From positions 187,504-251,503 of the forward strand of contig BNBX01000011.1 in NCBI GenBank assembly GCA_014656175.1: DNA of 64,000 bases, in the 5' to 3' direction. Origin of the DNA: Streptomyces werraensis. Its GTDB lineage: Bacteria; Actinomycetota; Actinomycetes; Streptomycetales; Streptomycetaceae. Of the stretch, positions 40,720 to 48,948 are shown piece after piece (position 1 is the first letter of the stretch; each line of letters begins with the position of its first letter). The notes under the pieces were generated by a model. That model was not told the origin of the DNA, did not search any database, and saw nothing but the letters and a program-made list of their open reading frames with translations. The position numbers were made by a program, and so were the translations under genes.

Positions 40720-41148
40720 TCAGGCGAGGCGCACGACCGCGCGCGAGGCGCCGAGGACCTTCTGTCCTGCGCTGGTCGCGGTGAGGTCGACGCGGACGGT
40801 GTTGTCGTCGAGCTTGGCGGCGACCTTGCCGCTGACCTCGATGACGGCGCCCTTGTCGTCGTCGGGGACCACGACCGGGCGGGTGAAGCGGACGCCGTAC
40901 TCGACGACCGCGCCGGGGTCGCCCACCCAGTCGGTCACGACGCGGATCGCCTCGGCCATGGTGAACATGCCGTGCGCGATGACGTCGGGCAGCCCGACCT
41001 CCTTGGCGAACCGCTCGTTCCAGTGGATGGGGTTGAAGTCGCCGGAGGCTCCCGCGTACTGGACGAGGGTGGCGCGCGTCACGGGGAACGTCTGCGCGGG
41101 CAGCTCGGTGCCGACCTCGACGTCGGCGTAGGAGATCTTCGCCGTCAT
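40720..41148 (-). CDS. hadB: MaoC-type (R)-hydroxyacyl dehydratase subunit HadB
   Basis: A 142-residue hotdog-fold protein. The catalytic dyad motif 'SGDFNPIHWNE' (Asp and His) is intact, followed by 'VIAHGMFTMAEAIRVV'. In mycobacteria HadB pairs with HadA or HadC to dehydrate 3-hydroxyacyl-ACP in FAS-II. I start at ATG 41148 ('MTAKISYADVEVG'); a GTG at 41160 overlapping the hadA stop is the alternative. The order rpmG-hadA-hadB is the same as in mycobacteria. Confidence 0.88.
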   Translation of the reverse strand: MTAKISYADVEVGTELPAQTFPVTRATLVQYAGASGDFNPIHWNERFAKEVGLPDVIAHGMFTMAEAIRVVTDWVGDPGAVVEYGVRFTRPVVVPDDDKGAVIEVSGKVAAKLDDNTVRVDLTATSAGQKVLGASRAVVRLA

Positions 41149-41156
41149 GGTGTGGT

Positions 41157-41609
41157 TCACGCCTCCTCGGCCGCGCGGGCCACCAGCTTGGTCCAGGCGG
41201 TCACGACGTGCTCGCCGTTCTGGTCGTGCACCTCGCCGCGGATGTCCAGTATGTCGTTGCCCGCCATCGTCCGGATGGTCTCGATGGTGGAGGTGACGGT
41301 CAGCCGGTCACCGGCGCGCAGGGGCCGGTTGTAGGCGAACTTCTGGTCGCCGTGCACCACCCGGCTGTAGTCGAGGCCGAGCTGCGGGTCGGCGACGACC
41401 TGTCCCGCGGCCTTGAACGTGATGGCGAACACGAAGGTCGGCGGGGCGATCACATCGGGGTGACCGAGCGCCCGGGCCGCCTCGGTGTCCGTGTACGCCG
41501 GGTTGGCGTCCCCCACTGCCTCGGCGAACTCGCGGATCTTCTCCCGGCCCACCTCGTAGGGCTCGGTGGGCGGGTAGGTCCGCCCCACGAAGGACTGGTC
41601 GAGCGCCAT
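41157..41609 (-). CDS. hadA: MaoC-type dehydratase subunit HadA (UPF0336)
   Basis: A 150-residue hotdog protein. It has 'YEVGREKIREFAEAVGDANPAYTDTEAAR', where the catalytic His/Asp of the hydratase motif is replaced, so it is the substrate-binding partner of HadB. 'PPTFVFAITFKAAGQ' follows. ATG 41609. It lies nine bases or fewer from hadB and forms an operon, terminated away from rpmG by a hairpin upstream. Confidence 0.88.
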   Translation of the reverse strand: MALDQSFVGRTYPPTEPYEVGREKIREFAEAVGDANPAYTDTEAARALGHPDVIAPPTFVFAITFKAAGQVVADPQLGLDYSRVVHGDQKFAYNRPLRAGDRLTVTSTIETIRTMAGNDILDIRGEVHDQNGEHVVTAWTKLVARAAEEA

Positions 41610-41678
41610 GCGCGCGGCACCTCCTGTGTCGGTCCAGGACCGACGTGTCTCACGGTGTGTGGTGTCGGTGGGGAAACG

Positions 41679-41717
41679 ACACGAGGCCGCCCCCCGAGTG
41701 GGGGGACGGCCTCGTGT
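41679..41717 (-). terminator. rpmG terminator
   Basis: An 11-bp stem ACACGAGGCCG/CGGCCTCGTGT plus an inner run of Cs and Gs around GAGT, with one mismatch, just after the rpmG stop and before hadA. Confidence 0.8.
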
Positions 41718-41728
41718 ACGAGCCTGTT

Positions 41729-41893
41729 TTATCGCGTCTCGCGGTGCGCGGTGTGCGCATTGCAACGCGGGCAGTGCTTCTTCATCTCAAGACGGTCCGG
41801 GTTGTTACGCCGGTTCTTCTTGGTGATGTAGTTCCGCTCCTTGCACTCCACGCAGGCCAGCGTGATCTTCGGGCGGACGTCGGTGGCAGCCAC
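41729..41893 (-). CDS. rpmG: 50S ribosomal protein L33
   Basis: A 54-residue L33 reading 'VAATDVRPKITLACVECKER' at the start, then 'NYITKKNRRNNPDRLEMKK' and 'HCPRCNAHTAHRETR'. Two CxxC pairs form a zinc ribbon, so this is the zinc-binding (C+) form that is replaced by a Cys-free paralogue under zinc starvation in Streptomyces. GTG start at 41893. It lies beside tRNA-Met and tRNA-Thr on the same strand. Confidence 0.95.
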   Translation of the reverse strand: MAATDVRPKITLACVECKERNYITKKNRRNNPDRLEMKKHCPRCNAHTAHRETR

Positions 41894-41981
41894 GTGAGTG
41901 CTCCTTGACGAACGGATGGACTTGATTAACGCAAGAAGAGTAGCCGATCGAAGGACCGACCCCGCAATCGGCTACTGACAG

Positions 41982-42054
41982 TAGCGGTGACCGGACTTGA
42001 ACCGGTGACACAGCGATTATGAGCCGCTTGCTCTACCGACTGAGCTACACCGCT
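41982..42054 (-). tRNA. tRNA-Met (CAT)
   Basis: A 73-base cloverleaf: acceptor AGCGGTG with CACCGCT, anticodon loop CTCATAA with CAT, T-arm CCGGTTCAAGTCCGG. Lack of the initiator C1-A72 mismatch (here A-T) and of three G-C pairs in the anticodon stem marks an elongator tRNA. Confidence 0.95.
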
Positions 42055-42100
42055 TTGATGCGATCGGGCCCCGCCTCGCGGCGGGAACCTCTCACACCAG

Positions 42101-42173
42101 AGCCCCAAAACGGAATCGAACCGTTGACCTTCTCCTTACCATGGAGACGCTCTGCCGACTGAGCTATTGGGGC
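42101..42173 (-). tRNA. tRNA-Thr (GGT)
   Basis: A 73-base cloverleaf: acceptor GCCCCAA with TTGGGGC, D-loop AGCTCAGTCGGCAGAGC, anticodon arm TCTCC-ATGGTAA-GGAGA with GGT, T-arm ACGGTTCGATTCCGT. No encoded CCA. Confidence 0.96.
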
Positions 42174-42382
42174 GAGCGATGAAGACATTACACGGTCCGC
42201 CGCCGTTCGCCCAAATCCGTTTCCGCCCTCCGTCCCCCTCCCGGGCGGACGGGCCACGCCGGTACGACTATTGCGCTCCTCCCGGCGCGGGACGGAGGCC
42301 AGTCCTAGGCTCGACTCACTCTGCGTGATCTTGTCTCAGCGTGACGTGCGTCCTCGTGCGCAGCCCGAGCCCCAGGAGCGCG

Positions 42383-43651
42383 ATGCCCGACAACCGGCCG
42401 CAGCCACCGTCCCAGCCGTGGTCCTCGCCCTCCGGTTCCGGTCCGGCCGGCCCTCCCCCGCTCCTCCTGTGCGGCGCCCGCCTCATCGACGGCCGGACCG
42501 TGGACGTACGGCTGGGCGGCGGGCGCATCGAGGCCGTGGGCACGGCGGGCAGCCTCACGGCGGACGCCACCCGCGCGTGCGTGCCGCGGCTCGACCTCAC
42601 CGGTTACCTGCTGCTGCCGGCCCCGGCCGAACCGCACGCGCACGCCGACACCGCCCTGTCCGCCGACGGGCCGGGCCCCGTCTCCCAGGACCCCGAGGAC
42701 GTGCAGCGCCGGGCGACGGAGGCGGCGCTGCTCCAGCTCGGGCACGGGGCGACGGCCCTGCGCGCGCACGTGCGCGTCGGTGACATGGCGGGGCTCGGCG
42801 CGCTCCGGGGGGTGCTGCGCGCGGCGCGCTCGTTGCGCGGGCTGTCCGAGCTGACCGCGGTGGCGATGCCCCGGGTGCTGACCGGGGTGGCCGGGGCGGA
42901 CGGGCTGGCGGTGCTGCGGGACGCGGTGAAGATGGGCGCGTCCGTGGTGGGCGGCTGCCCGGACCTCGACCCCGACCCCACGGGCTATGTGGAGGCGGTG
43001 CTGGAGACGGCCTCCGAGCACGGTCTGCCGGTCGACCTGCACACCGACGCGTCCGACCCGGCCCGGCTGGCCCGCCTCGCGGCGATGGCGGGCGGACTGC
43101 GCCCGGGGGTGACGCTCGGCCCGTGCGGAGGGCTGTCCGCCCTCCCCGCCGACGTCGCGGCCCGTACGGCGGAGCGGCTCGCGGCGGCAGGGGTGACGGT
43201 GGTGTGCCTGCCCCAGGGCGGCTGCGGCGCGGCGGACGGCCGGGAGGCGGCGCCGGTACGGCTGCTGCGGGCGGCGGGCGTGCGGGTGGCGGCCGGCAGC
43301 GGCTCGCTGCGGGACGTGTCGAACCCGGTGGGCCGTGGCGATCCGCTGGAGGCGGCGTACCTGCTGGCCTCCTGTCAGGGCCTGTCCCCCGAGGACGCGT
43401 ACGCGGCGGTGAGCACGCGGGCGCGGGCGGCGATGGGGCTGCCGGAGGTGCGGGTGGAGGCGGGTTTCCCCGCCGACCTGCTGGCGGTACGGGGTGACGG
43501 CCTGCCGGCCGCGCTGTCCCTGGCGTACAGCCGGATCGTGGTGCACGGGGGGCGTGTGGTGGCCCGCACGAGCGCGGTGCGGGAGTACTGCGACTCGGCG
43601 GCGTCGGGCTCGGGTCCGGAGCTGCCGCGGCAGGGGCGAGGGCCGGCGTAG
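42383..43651 (+). CDS. cytosine deaminase-like amidohydrolase with altered metal site
   Basis: A 422-residue amidohydrolase-superfamily protein: beta-sandwich N-terminus ('LLCGARLIDGRTVDVRLGGG'), TIM barrel beginning 'PHAHADTALSADG', 'VDLHTDASD' and the C-terminal strand 'GFPADLLAVRGDGL'. By comparison with cytosine deaminases, the third His ('THC'-like) is 'LGPCGG' here and the catalytic Asp of 'SDNVRDP' is Gly ('SGSLRDVSNP'). The enzyme may be inactive or changed in reaction. ATG 42383 follows AGGAG. It stands between the tRNA genes and the epimerase-like gene. Confidence 0.75.
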   Translation: MPDNRPQPPSQPWSSPSGSGPAGPPPLLLCGARLIDGRTVDVRLGGGRIEAVGTAGSLTADATRACVPRLDLTGYLLLPAPAEPHAHADTALSADGPGPVSQDPEDVQRRATEAALLQLGHGATALRAHVRVGDMAGLGALRGVLRAARSLRGLSELTAVAMPRVLTGVAGADGLAVLRDAVKMGASVVGGCPDLDPDPTGYVEAVLETASEHGLPVDLHTDASDPARLARLAAMAGGLRPGVTLGPCGGLSALPADVAARTAERLAAAGVTVVCLPQGGCGAADGREAAPVRLLRAAGVRVAAGSGSLRDVSNPVGRGDPLEAAYLLASCQGLSPEDAYAAVSTRARAAMGLPEVRVEAGFPADLLAVRGDGLPAALSLAYSRIVVHGGRVVARTSAVREYCDSAASGSGPELPRQGRGPA

Positions 43652-43728
43652 GCGGTGAGGGCAGGGGCGTGTGTCCCGCCCGGCTGGTCGGACGGCGGAC
43701 GGGCCCGGTACGACGTACGGTCGAAGGC

Positions 43729-44385
43729 ATGCGCATTGTCATCGCTGGAGGTCATGGTCAGATCGCGCTGCGGCTGGAGCGGTTGCTCGCCGCGCGCGGG
43801 GACGAGGCGGCGGGCATCATCCGCAAACCCGAACAGGCGGACGACCTGCGGGAGCTGGGCGCGGAGCCGATCGTGCTCGACCTGGAGTCGGCGTCCGTGG
43901 AGGAGGTCGCGGAGGTTCTGAAGGGCGCGGACGCGGCGGTGTTCGCGGCGGGCGCCGGTCCGGGCAGCGGCGTGGGCCGCAAGGACACGGTGGACCGGGC
44001 GGCGGCGGTCCTTTTCGCGGACGCGGCCGTGCGGGCGGGCGTACGCCGGTTCGTGATCGTGTCGTCGATGGGCGCGGACGCGGAGCACCAGGGGGACGAG
44101 GTCTTCGACGTGTATCTGCGCGCCAAGGGCGAGGCGGACGCGTACGTACGGAGCCTGGACGCCCTGGACTGGACGATTCTGCGGCCGGGTCAGCTCACGG
44201 ACGAGCCGGGCACGGGCCTGGTCCGTCTGGAGGCCCGCACGGGCCGCGGCCCGATCCCCCGCGACGACGTGGCGGCCGTCCTGGCGGAGCTGGTGGACAC
44301 GCCCGCGACGGCGGGCCTCACCCTGGAACTGATCAGCGGCTCCGTGCCGGTGTCGGTGGCGGTGAGGTCGGTCGCGGGCAACTGA
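43729..44385 (+). CDS. NAD(P)-binding SDR-a5-type epimerase/reductase
   Basis: A 218-residue atypical short-chain dehydrogenase. The Rossmann loop 'VIAGGHGQIA' is at residues 4-13, and 'LVVSSMGAD'-like 'FVIVSSMGADAEHQG' lies near 105. A 'YLRAKGEADAYVRSLDALDWTILRPGQLTDEPGTG' region follows in the manner of YhfK/YwnB-type proteins. The catalytic Tyr/Lys of classical SDRs is reduced to 'YLRAK'. Substrate unknown. ATG 43729. Confidence 0.85.
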   Translation: MRIVIAGGHGQIALRLERLLAARGDEAAGIIRKPEQADDLRELGAEPIVLDLESASVEEVAEVLKGADAAVFAAGAGPGSGVGRKDTVDRAAAVLFADAAVRAGVRRFVIVSSMGADAEHQGDEVFDVYLRAKGEADAYVRSLDALDWTILRPGQLTDEPGTGLVRLEARTGRGPIPRDDVAAVLAELVDTPATAGLTLELISGSVPVSVAVRSVAGN

Positions 44386-44403
44386 GCGGGGCGGGGGGCC
44401 GGT

Positions 44404-44616
44404 TCAGAAGAGGGGCATCTGCCCGGGGAACGGCGGTACGACGTAGCCGTCCAACGACGGCTGCTCGGGGCCCGGTCGGGCGAGCCGGCGGGACCCCGGA
44501 CAGGAGGTCAGCTCCCCGCTGCCGCGGGCGCCGGGCGGATCGTGCCGCGCGTACCGTCCGGCGACGACGGCGATCTCACGGCGGCACTCGGGGCAGGGAG
44601 GGCGACGCGGCGACAT
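44404..44616 (-). CDS. small zinc-ribbon-like protein
   Basis: A 70-residue protein beginning 'MSPRRPPCPECRREIAVVAG' with 'CPEC' and a second partial Cys in 'LTSCPGS'. Arg/Pro-rich middle, ending 'PPFPGQMPLF'. I recall similar small actinobacterial proteins, but no function. Convergent with the epimerase gene. Confidence 0.6.
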   Translation of the reverse strand: MSPRRPPCPECRREIAVVAGRYARHDPPGARGSGELTSCPGSRRLARPGPEQPSLDGYVVPPFPGQMPLF

Positions 44617-44973
44617 GTGTCCAGTGTGCCCGCGTGTCTTGCTGCCGGGGTGTCAGCTCGCGGCGACCACGAACGCGGGTGCCGTGACGCCCGCCCCGTC
44701 CTGCCGGCCGCGGGCGTGGTGCGCCGAGCACGTCACCGTGCGGGCGCCCGGCCGCCCGTCGCTCGCACCGAGCCCCTTGGCGTCCCGGACTTCTCCGTGC
44801 TGCCGCCGGTGCCGGGGCCCTCGCGCAGTGAGACGGCGGTGGCCTGCCCCGTGCGCGCCGCGCTCCTGGCGGCGCTGGTGGGCTCGGGCGTCCGGGGCTA
44901 CCAGAGATCTCATGGACGAGGGCGTGGCGGGCGGCGGAGACACGTCCTTCGACCTACGGAGGCCGTGACAACG
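44617..44973. other. no gene recognised
   Basis: About 360 bases in which no frame has a recognisable domain. The minus-strand piece 'VRDAKGLGASDGRPG' loosely resembles part of DUF397, but the rest does not. It may be eroded mobile or intergenic DNA beside the tRNA fragment. Confidence 0.35.
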
Positions 44974-45020
44974 ACGAAAGGGCCTGCGATCAGCATTGCT
45001 GCTGGTCACAGACCCTTTCG
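44974..45020 (-). terminator. terminator downstream of the tRNA fragment
   Basis: A long imperfect hairpin: the arms CGAAAGGGTCTG... and ...CAGGCCCTTTCG close around a GCAA loop on the minus strand. It lies immediately after the tRNA 3' end, where a tRNA terminator is expected. Confidence 0.75.
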
Positions 45021-45026
45021 GTCGTG

Positions 45027-45071
45027 TGGCGGCGCCAGGATTCGAACCTGGGAAGGCGAAGCCACACCGCC
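45027..45071 (-). pseudogene. 3' fragment of a tRNA gene (probably tRNA-Tyr)
   Basis: The minus strand has a perfect T-arm CCAGG-TTCGAAT-CCTGG (45035-45051) followed by the acceptor strand CGCCGCC and discriminator A. Before it are GGCTTCGCC, like the long variable arm of tRNA-Tyr, and GGCGGTG at 45065-45071, which could pair with the acceptor. There is no D-arm or anticodon arm within the 45 bases, and no matching 5' half upstream. Such 3' halves are left at one end of elements integrated into tRNA genes; SLP1 of S. coelicolor uses tRNA-Tyr at what I recall as this position. Confidence 0.65.
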
Positions 45072-45307
45072 GGGGTTGCTGCACTGAACCTCGCCTTCCG
45101 GCGGTGCTCGCTGGCAACGACGTAAACAATACCCGATGGACAGGGGTGCTCCGCCACCCGATTGATCGCCGCCTTGGGGCCGGGGGTGACTAGGCTGGTC
45201 CGGATGCGGTCCGGGGCCGATGCCGGGCTCGGGAGCCGCTCCAAGCACGCCGGACACGCGTCCGGTGCGCAGCCCGATACGCACCCCGAATCAAGGAGCC
45301 ACAGGAC

Positions 45308-45796
45308 ATGGCCGACTCCAGTTTCGACATCGTCTCGAAGGTCGAGCGGCAGGAGGTCGACAACGCCCTCAACCAGACCGCCAAGGAGATCTCGCAGCGC
45401 TACGACTTCAAGGGCGTGGGCGCCTCGATCTCGTGGTCCGGGGAGAAGATCCTCATGGAGGCGAACTCCGAGGACCGGGTGAAGGCAGTCCTCGACGTCT
45501 TCCAGTCCAAGCTGATCAAGCGGGGCATCTCCCTGAAGGCCCTGGACGCGGGTGAGCCGCAGCTCTCGGGCAAGGAGTACAAGATCTTCGCGACGATCCA
45601 GGAGGGCATCTCCCAGGAGAACGCGAAGAAGGTCGCGAAGATCATCCGTGACGAGGGCCCCAAGGGCGTGAAGGCCCAGGTGCAGGGCGACGAACTGCGC
45701 GTCACCTCCAAGAGCCGGGACGACCTGCAGACCGTCATCTCGCTACTCAAGGGCAAGGACTTCGACTTCGCCCTGCAGTTCGTGAACTACCGGTAG
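45308..45796 (+). CDS. YajQ family cyclic-di-GMP/nucleotide-binding protein
   Basis: A 162-residue protein of the YajQ (UPF0234) family: 'SSFDIVSKVERQEVDNALNQ', 'RYDFKG', 'ANSEDRVKAVLDVFQSKLIKRGI' and a C-terminal 'LKGKDFDFALQFVNYR'. The fold is two ferredoxin-like domains; homologues bind cyclic-di-GMP and can act with transcription factors. ATG 45308 follows AAGGAG. Monocistronic, with a hairpin after it shared with the next, convergent gene. Confidence 0.93.
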   Translation: MADSSFDIVSKVERQEVDNALNQTAKEISQRYDFKGVGASISWSGEKILMEANSEDRVKAVLDVFQSKLIKRGISLKALDAGEPQLSGKEYKIFATIQEGISQENAKKVAKIIRDEGPKGVKAQVQGDELRVTSKSRDDLQTVISLLKGKDFDFALQFVNYR

Positions 45797-45828
45797 GACG
45801 GCCGAAGCGCCGGACGGACAGACGGAGA

Positions 45829-45857
45829 AGGGTGGGTGCCGCTCGGGCGCCCACCCT
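45829..45857. terminator. bidirectional terminator
   Basis: An 11-bp stem (GGGTGGGTGCC with GGCGCCCACCC, one wobble) between convergent yajQ and the GlsB-like gene. CTTT-type ends on both sides suggest use in both directions. Confidence 0.7.
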
Positions 45858-45894
45858 CTTCGCGTCGGTCGCTTCGCTGTCGGTCGCGTCGTCG

Positions 45895-46161
45895 TCAGTC
45901 GCGCGAGTGGCCGAACAGGATGCGGTAGGCGATCAGCAGGACCAGTGAACCGCCGATCGCGGCCACCCATGTGGTGCCGTCGTAGAAGTCCTTGCTGATC
46001 GGATGGTCCAGCCAGCGGGACGAGATCCAGCCGCCGATGAACGCGCCGGCGACGCCGATCAGGGTGGTGCCGACGAGGCCGCCCGGGTCTCGGCCGGGCA
46101 GCAGGAACTTCGCGATCGCTCCGGCCAGCAGGCCCAGAATGATCCAGCTGATGATCGTCAT
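45895..46161 (-). CDS. GlsB/YeaQ/YmgE stress-response membrane protein
   Basis: An 88-residue transglycosylase-associated family protein with three hydrophobic segments: 'IISWIILGLLAGAIAKFLLPG', a Gly-rich middle 'LVGTTLIGVAGAFIGGWI', and 'WVAAIGGSLVLLIAYRILFG'. The 'GRDPGG' turn after helix 1 is a family mark. Such proteins are small inner-membrane proteins linked to envelope stress. ATG 46161. Confidence 0.9.
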   Translation of the reverse strand: MTIISWIILGLLAGAIAKFLLPGRDPGGLVGTTLIGVAGAFIGGWISSRWLDHPISKDFYDGTTWVAAIGGSLVLLIAYRILFGHSRD

Positions 46162-46254
46162 GCCGAGTACCTGCCCTTCCCCGCCGGCGTTCGCACCATG
46201 AAGGACGTCACGAGTACACCTTCCGGTTGCGCGTGATCAGTAGGGTGCGGCCCC

Positions 46255-47544
46255 ATGACGAACATTCCCGCCGATCCCGGCCCACCCGGACTGCGCCGCA
46301 CCCTCGGCACGGGCGACGCCGTGGTCGTCGGCCTGGGCGCGATGCTCGGCGCGGGCATCTTCGCCGTGCTCGCGCCAGCCGCTCGGGCCGCCGGTTCGGG
46401 GCTGCTCCTCGGGCTGGCCGTCGCCGCAGTCGTCGCCTACTGCAACGCCGACTCGTCGGCCCGCCTGGCCGCCCTGTACCCGGCCTCGGGCGGCACCTAT
46501 GTGTACGGCCGGGAGCGGCTCGGGGAGTTCTGGGGCTACCTCGCCGGGTGGGCGTTCGTCGTCGGCAAGACGGCGTCCTGCGCGGCGATGGCGCTCACGG
46601 TCGGCGCGTACGTCTGGCCGGGGCAGGCGCATGCCGTGGCCGTCGCCGCCGTGGTGCTGGTCACGGTGGTCGACTACGGCGGGGTCCAGAAGTCCGCGTG
46701 GGTGACGCGGGCGATCGTGGGTGTGGTTCTGGCGGTCCTCGCTTCCGTGGTGGTCGTGTGTCTGACGTCCGGGGATGCCGCCCCGGGCCGGCTGGACGAC
46801 GGCGTATCGGGCGGGGCCGGAGGGGTGCTCCAGGCGGCCGGTCTGCTGTTCTTCGCGTTCGCCGGGTACGCGCGGATCGCGACTCTCGGGGAGGAGGTGC
46901 GGGATCCCGCGCGCACGATTCCGCGGGCCGTCCGGGTGGCCCTGGGCATCGTGCTCGCCGCGTACGCGGCTGTCGCCGTCGCGGTGCTTTCCGTGCTGGG
47001 GGCCGAGTCGCTCGGTGCGTCCGTCGCGCCGCTCGCCGACGCGGCGCGGGCGGCCGGGGCGCCCGGGCTCGCGCCGGTGGTGCGGGTGGGTGCGGCGGTC
47101 GCCGCGCTGGGGTCACTGCTCGCCCTGCTGCTCGGGGTGTCGCGGACGACGCTGGCCATGGCCCGGGACCGGCACCTCCCGCCGCCGCTGGCCGCCGTCC
47201 ATCCGCGGTTCCACGTGCCGCACCGGGCGGCGCTGGCCGTCGGCGGTGTCGTCGCCCTCCTGGCCGCCACCGTCGACGTGCGGGGCGCTGTCGGGTTCTC
47301 CTCCTTCGGTGTGCTGACGTACTACGCCGTGGCGAACGCCTCGGCCTGGACGCTGCGTCCGGGGGTCGCGGCCCGGGTGGTGCCGGCGGTGGGGTTCGCC
47401 GGGTGCCTGGTGCTGGCGTTCTCCCTGCCCTGGACCTCGGTCGCCGTGGGTGCGGCGGTGCTCGGTGCGGGTGTGGTGGCGTACGGGGTGCGGAAGGTGT
47501 GGGGGCGGCGGCAGGGGAATCACCCGGATCCGGACGGGCGGTGA
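46255..47544 (+). CDS. APC-family amino acid permease
   Basis: A 429-residue membrane protein of the amino acid/polyamine/organocation family with about 12 hydrophobic segments. TM1 shows the unwound 'GLGAMLGAGIFAVLAPAA', TM2-3 'YPASGGTYVYGRERLGEFWG', TM6 'LLFFAFAGYARIATLGEEVRDPARTIPRA', and TM8 'LLGVSRTTLAMARDRHLP'. It probably imports an amino acid or amine by cation symport; the substrate is unknown. ATG 46255. It is divergent from the GlsB-like gene. Confidence 0.9.
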   Translation: MTNIPADPGPPGLRRTLGTGDAVVVGLGAMLGAGIFAVLAPAARAAGSGLLLGLAVAAVVAYCNADSSARLAALYPASGGTYVYGRERLGEFWGYLAGWAFVVGKTASCAAMALTVGAYVWPGQAHAVAVAAVVLVTVVDYGGVQKSAWVTRAIVGVVLAVLASVVVVCLTSGDAAPGRLDDGVSGGAGGVLQAAGLLFFAFAGYARIATLGEEVRDPARTIPRAVRVALGIVLAAYAAVAVAVLSVLGAESLGASVAPLADAARAAGAPGLAPVVRVGAAVAALGSLLALLLGVSRTTLAMARDRHLPPPLAAVHPRFHVPHRAALAVGGVVALLAATVDVRGAVGFSSFGVLTYYAVANASAWTLRPGVAARVVPAVGFAGCLVLAFSLPWTSVAVGAAVLGAGVVAYGVRKVWGRRQGNHPDPDGR

Positions 47545-47695
47545 CCGGTCCGTGGATTCATGATGCGCGGCGACCGCGGGACGTGTGCGGGCCTGTGGAC
47601 AACCCGGCGCTTGTGGACAACTCCCCGCCCGGGCCCCCGGCCTCGCGCCGACGAGGCGCGCCCTCGCCCGGCCCCGGCAGGGACCGCCGCTCACC

Positions 47696-48091
47696 TCACC
47701 AGCGGTCCGTGAACGCGCGGTCCGTGCGGACGATCTCGCGGCCCAGCGGGAACAGCGAGACCGGGATCAGCTTGAAGTTGGCGATGCCGAGCGGGATGCC
47801 GATGATCGTGACGCACAGGGCCAGGCCCGTGAGGATGTGGCCGAGGGCGAGCCACCAGCCCGCGAGAATCAGCCACAGCACGTTGACGATGAAGGACGGC
47901 GCTCCGGCGTCGCGGCGCTCGACCGTCGTGTACCCGAAGGGCCACAGGGCGTAGACGCCGATGCGGAACGCGGCCACGCCGAACGGGATGCCGATGATCG
48001 TGATGCACAGCAGCAGGCCGGCCACCATGTAGCCGAGGAACAGCCAGAAGCCGCTGAAGACGAGCCAGACGAGATTCAGGATGGTCTTCAC
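47696..48091 (-). CDS. YccF domain membrane protein
   Basis: A 131-residue protein with two YccF repeats, each a helical hairpin: 'LNLVWLVFSGFWLFLGYMVAG' with 'CITIIGIPFGVAAFRIG', and 'VNVLWLILAGWWLALGHILTG' with 'CVTIIGIPLGIANFKLIP'. About four membrane segments. Function unknown. Its ATG overlaps the htpX stop (ATGA at 48091-48088), so it is coupled to the protease gene. Confidence 0.92.
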   Translation of the reverse strand: MKTILNLVWLVFSGFWLFLGYMVAGLLLCITIIGIPFGVAAFRIGVYALWPFGYTTVERRDAGAPSFIVNVLWLILAGWWLALGHILTGLALCVTIIGIPLGIANFKLIPVSLFPLGREIVRTDRAFTDRW

Positions 48092-48948
48092 AGGTGGCCT
48101 GCCATCTTCTCGAGCCGGGCGATGCGTTCCGCCATCGGCGGGTGGGTGGAGAACATCTTCGCGAGCCCCTGTCCCGGACGGAACGGGTTCGCGATCATCA
48201 TGTGACTGGCCGTCTCGATGCGCGGCTCAGGGGGCAGCGGGAGCTGCTTGGTGCCCAGTTCCAGTTTGCGCAGGGCGCTCGCCAGGGCCAGCGGGTCGCC
48301 GGTGAGCTGGGAGCCGGAGGCGTCCGCCTCGTACTCGCGGGAGCGGCTGATGGCCAGCTGGATGAGGGACGCCGCCAGCGGGCCCAGGATCAGGACGAGC
48401 AGCATGCCGAGCAGGCCCGGGCCGTCGTCGTCGTCCGAGCGGCCGATCGGGATCAGCCAGGCGAAGTTGACCAGGAACATGATCACGGAGGCGAGGGCTC
48501 CGGCGACCGAGGAGATCAGGATGTCGCGGTTGTAGACATGGCTGAGCTCGTGGCCGATGACGCCGCGCAGCTCCCGTTCGTCGAGGAGGCGCAGGATGCC
48601 TTCCGTGCAGCAGACCGCCGCGTTGCGCGGGTTGCGGCCGGTGGCGAAGGCGTTGGGGGCCTCCGTCGGCGAGATGTAGAGGCGGGGCATGGGCTGGCGG
48701 GCCTGCGTGGACAGCTCTCGGACCATCCGGTACAGGCCGGGGGCCTCGAACTCGCTCACCGGGCGCGCCCGCATCGCCCGCAGGGCCAGCTTGTCGCTGT
48801 TCCAGTACGCGTAGGCGTTGGTGCCCAGCGCGACGACGACGGCGATGACGAGCCCCATGCGGCCGAAGAAGCTGCCGATGACGATGATGAGCGCGGACAG
48901 TCCCCCGAGGAGGACCGCGGTCCTGAGCCCGTTGTGCCGGCGGTGCAC
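48088..48948 (-). CDS. htpX: HtpX zinc metalloprotease
   Basis: A 286-residue M48 membrane protease that degrades damaged membrane proteins. Zinc motif 'GVIGHELSHVYNRD' (HExxH) near residue 131, third ligand in 'SREYEADASG'. Two N-terminal membrane segments (residues about 10-50) and two more after the HExxH. GTG start at 48948. It forms an operon with the YccF gene. The 200-base gap to nuoN has no gene. Confidence 0.94.
   Translation of the reverse strand: MHRRHNGLRTAVLLGGLSALIIVIGSFFGRMGLVIAVVVALGTNAYAYWNSDKLALRAMRARPVSEFEAPGLYRMVRELSTQARQPMPRLYISPTEAPNAFATGRNPRNAAVCCTEGILRLLDERELRGVIGHELSHVYNRDILISSVAGALASVIMFLVNFAWLIPIGRSDDDDGPGLLGMLLVLILGPLAASLIQLAISRSREYEADASGSQLTGDPLALASALRKLELGTKQLPLPPEPRIETASHMMIANPFRPGQGLAKMFSTHPPMAERIARLEKMAGHL

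Noticed and set aside
44617..44973. A third DUF397 gene on the minus strand ('VRDAKGLGASDGRPG')
   Set aside because: Only a few residues match, there is no WFKSSYS start and no upstream regulator.
45027..45310. tmRNA or a complete unusual tRNA at the T-arm near 45040
   Set aside because: No 5' partner helix or tag reading frame at the right distance, and only about 45 bases between the two possible acceptor strands.
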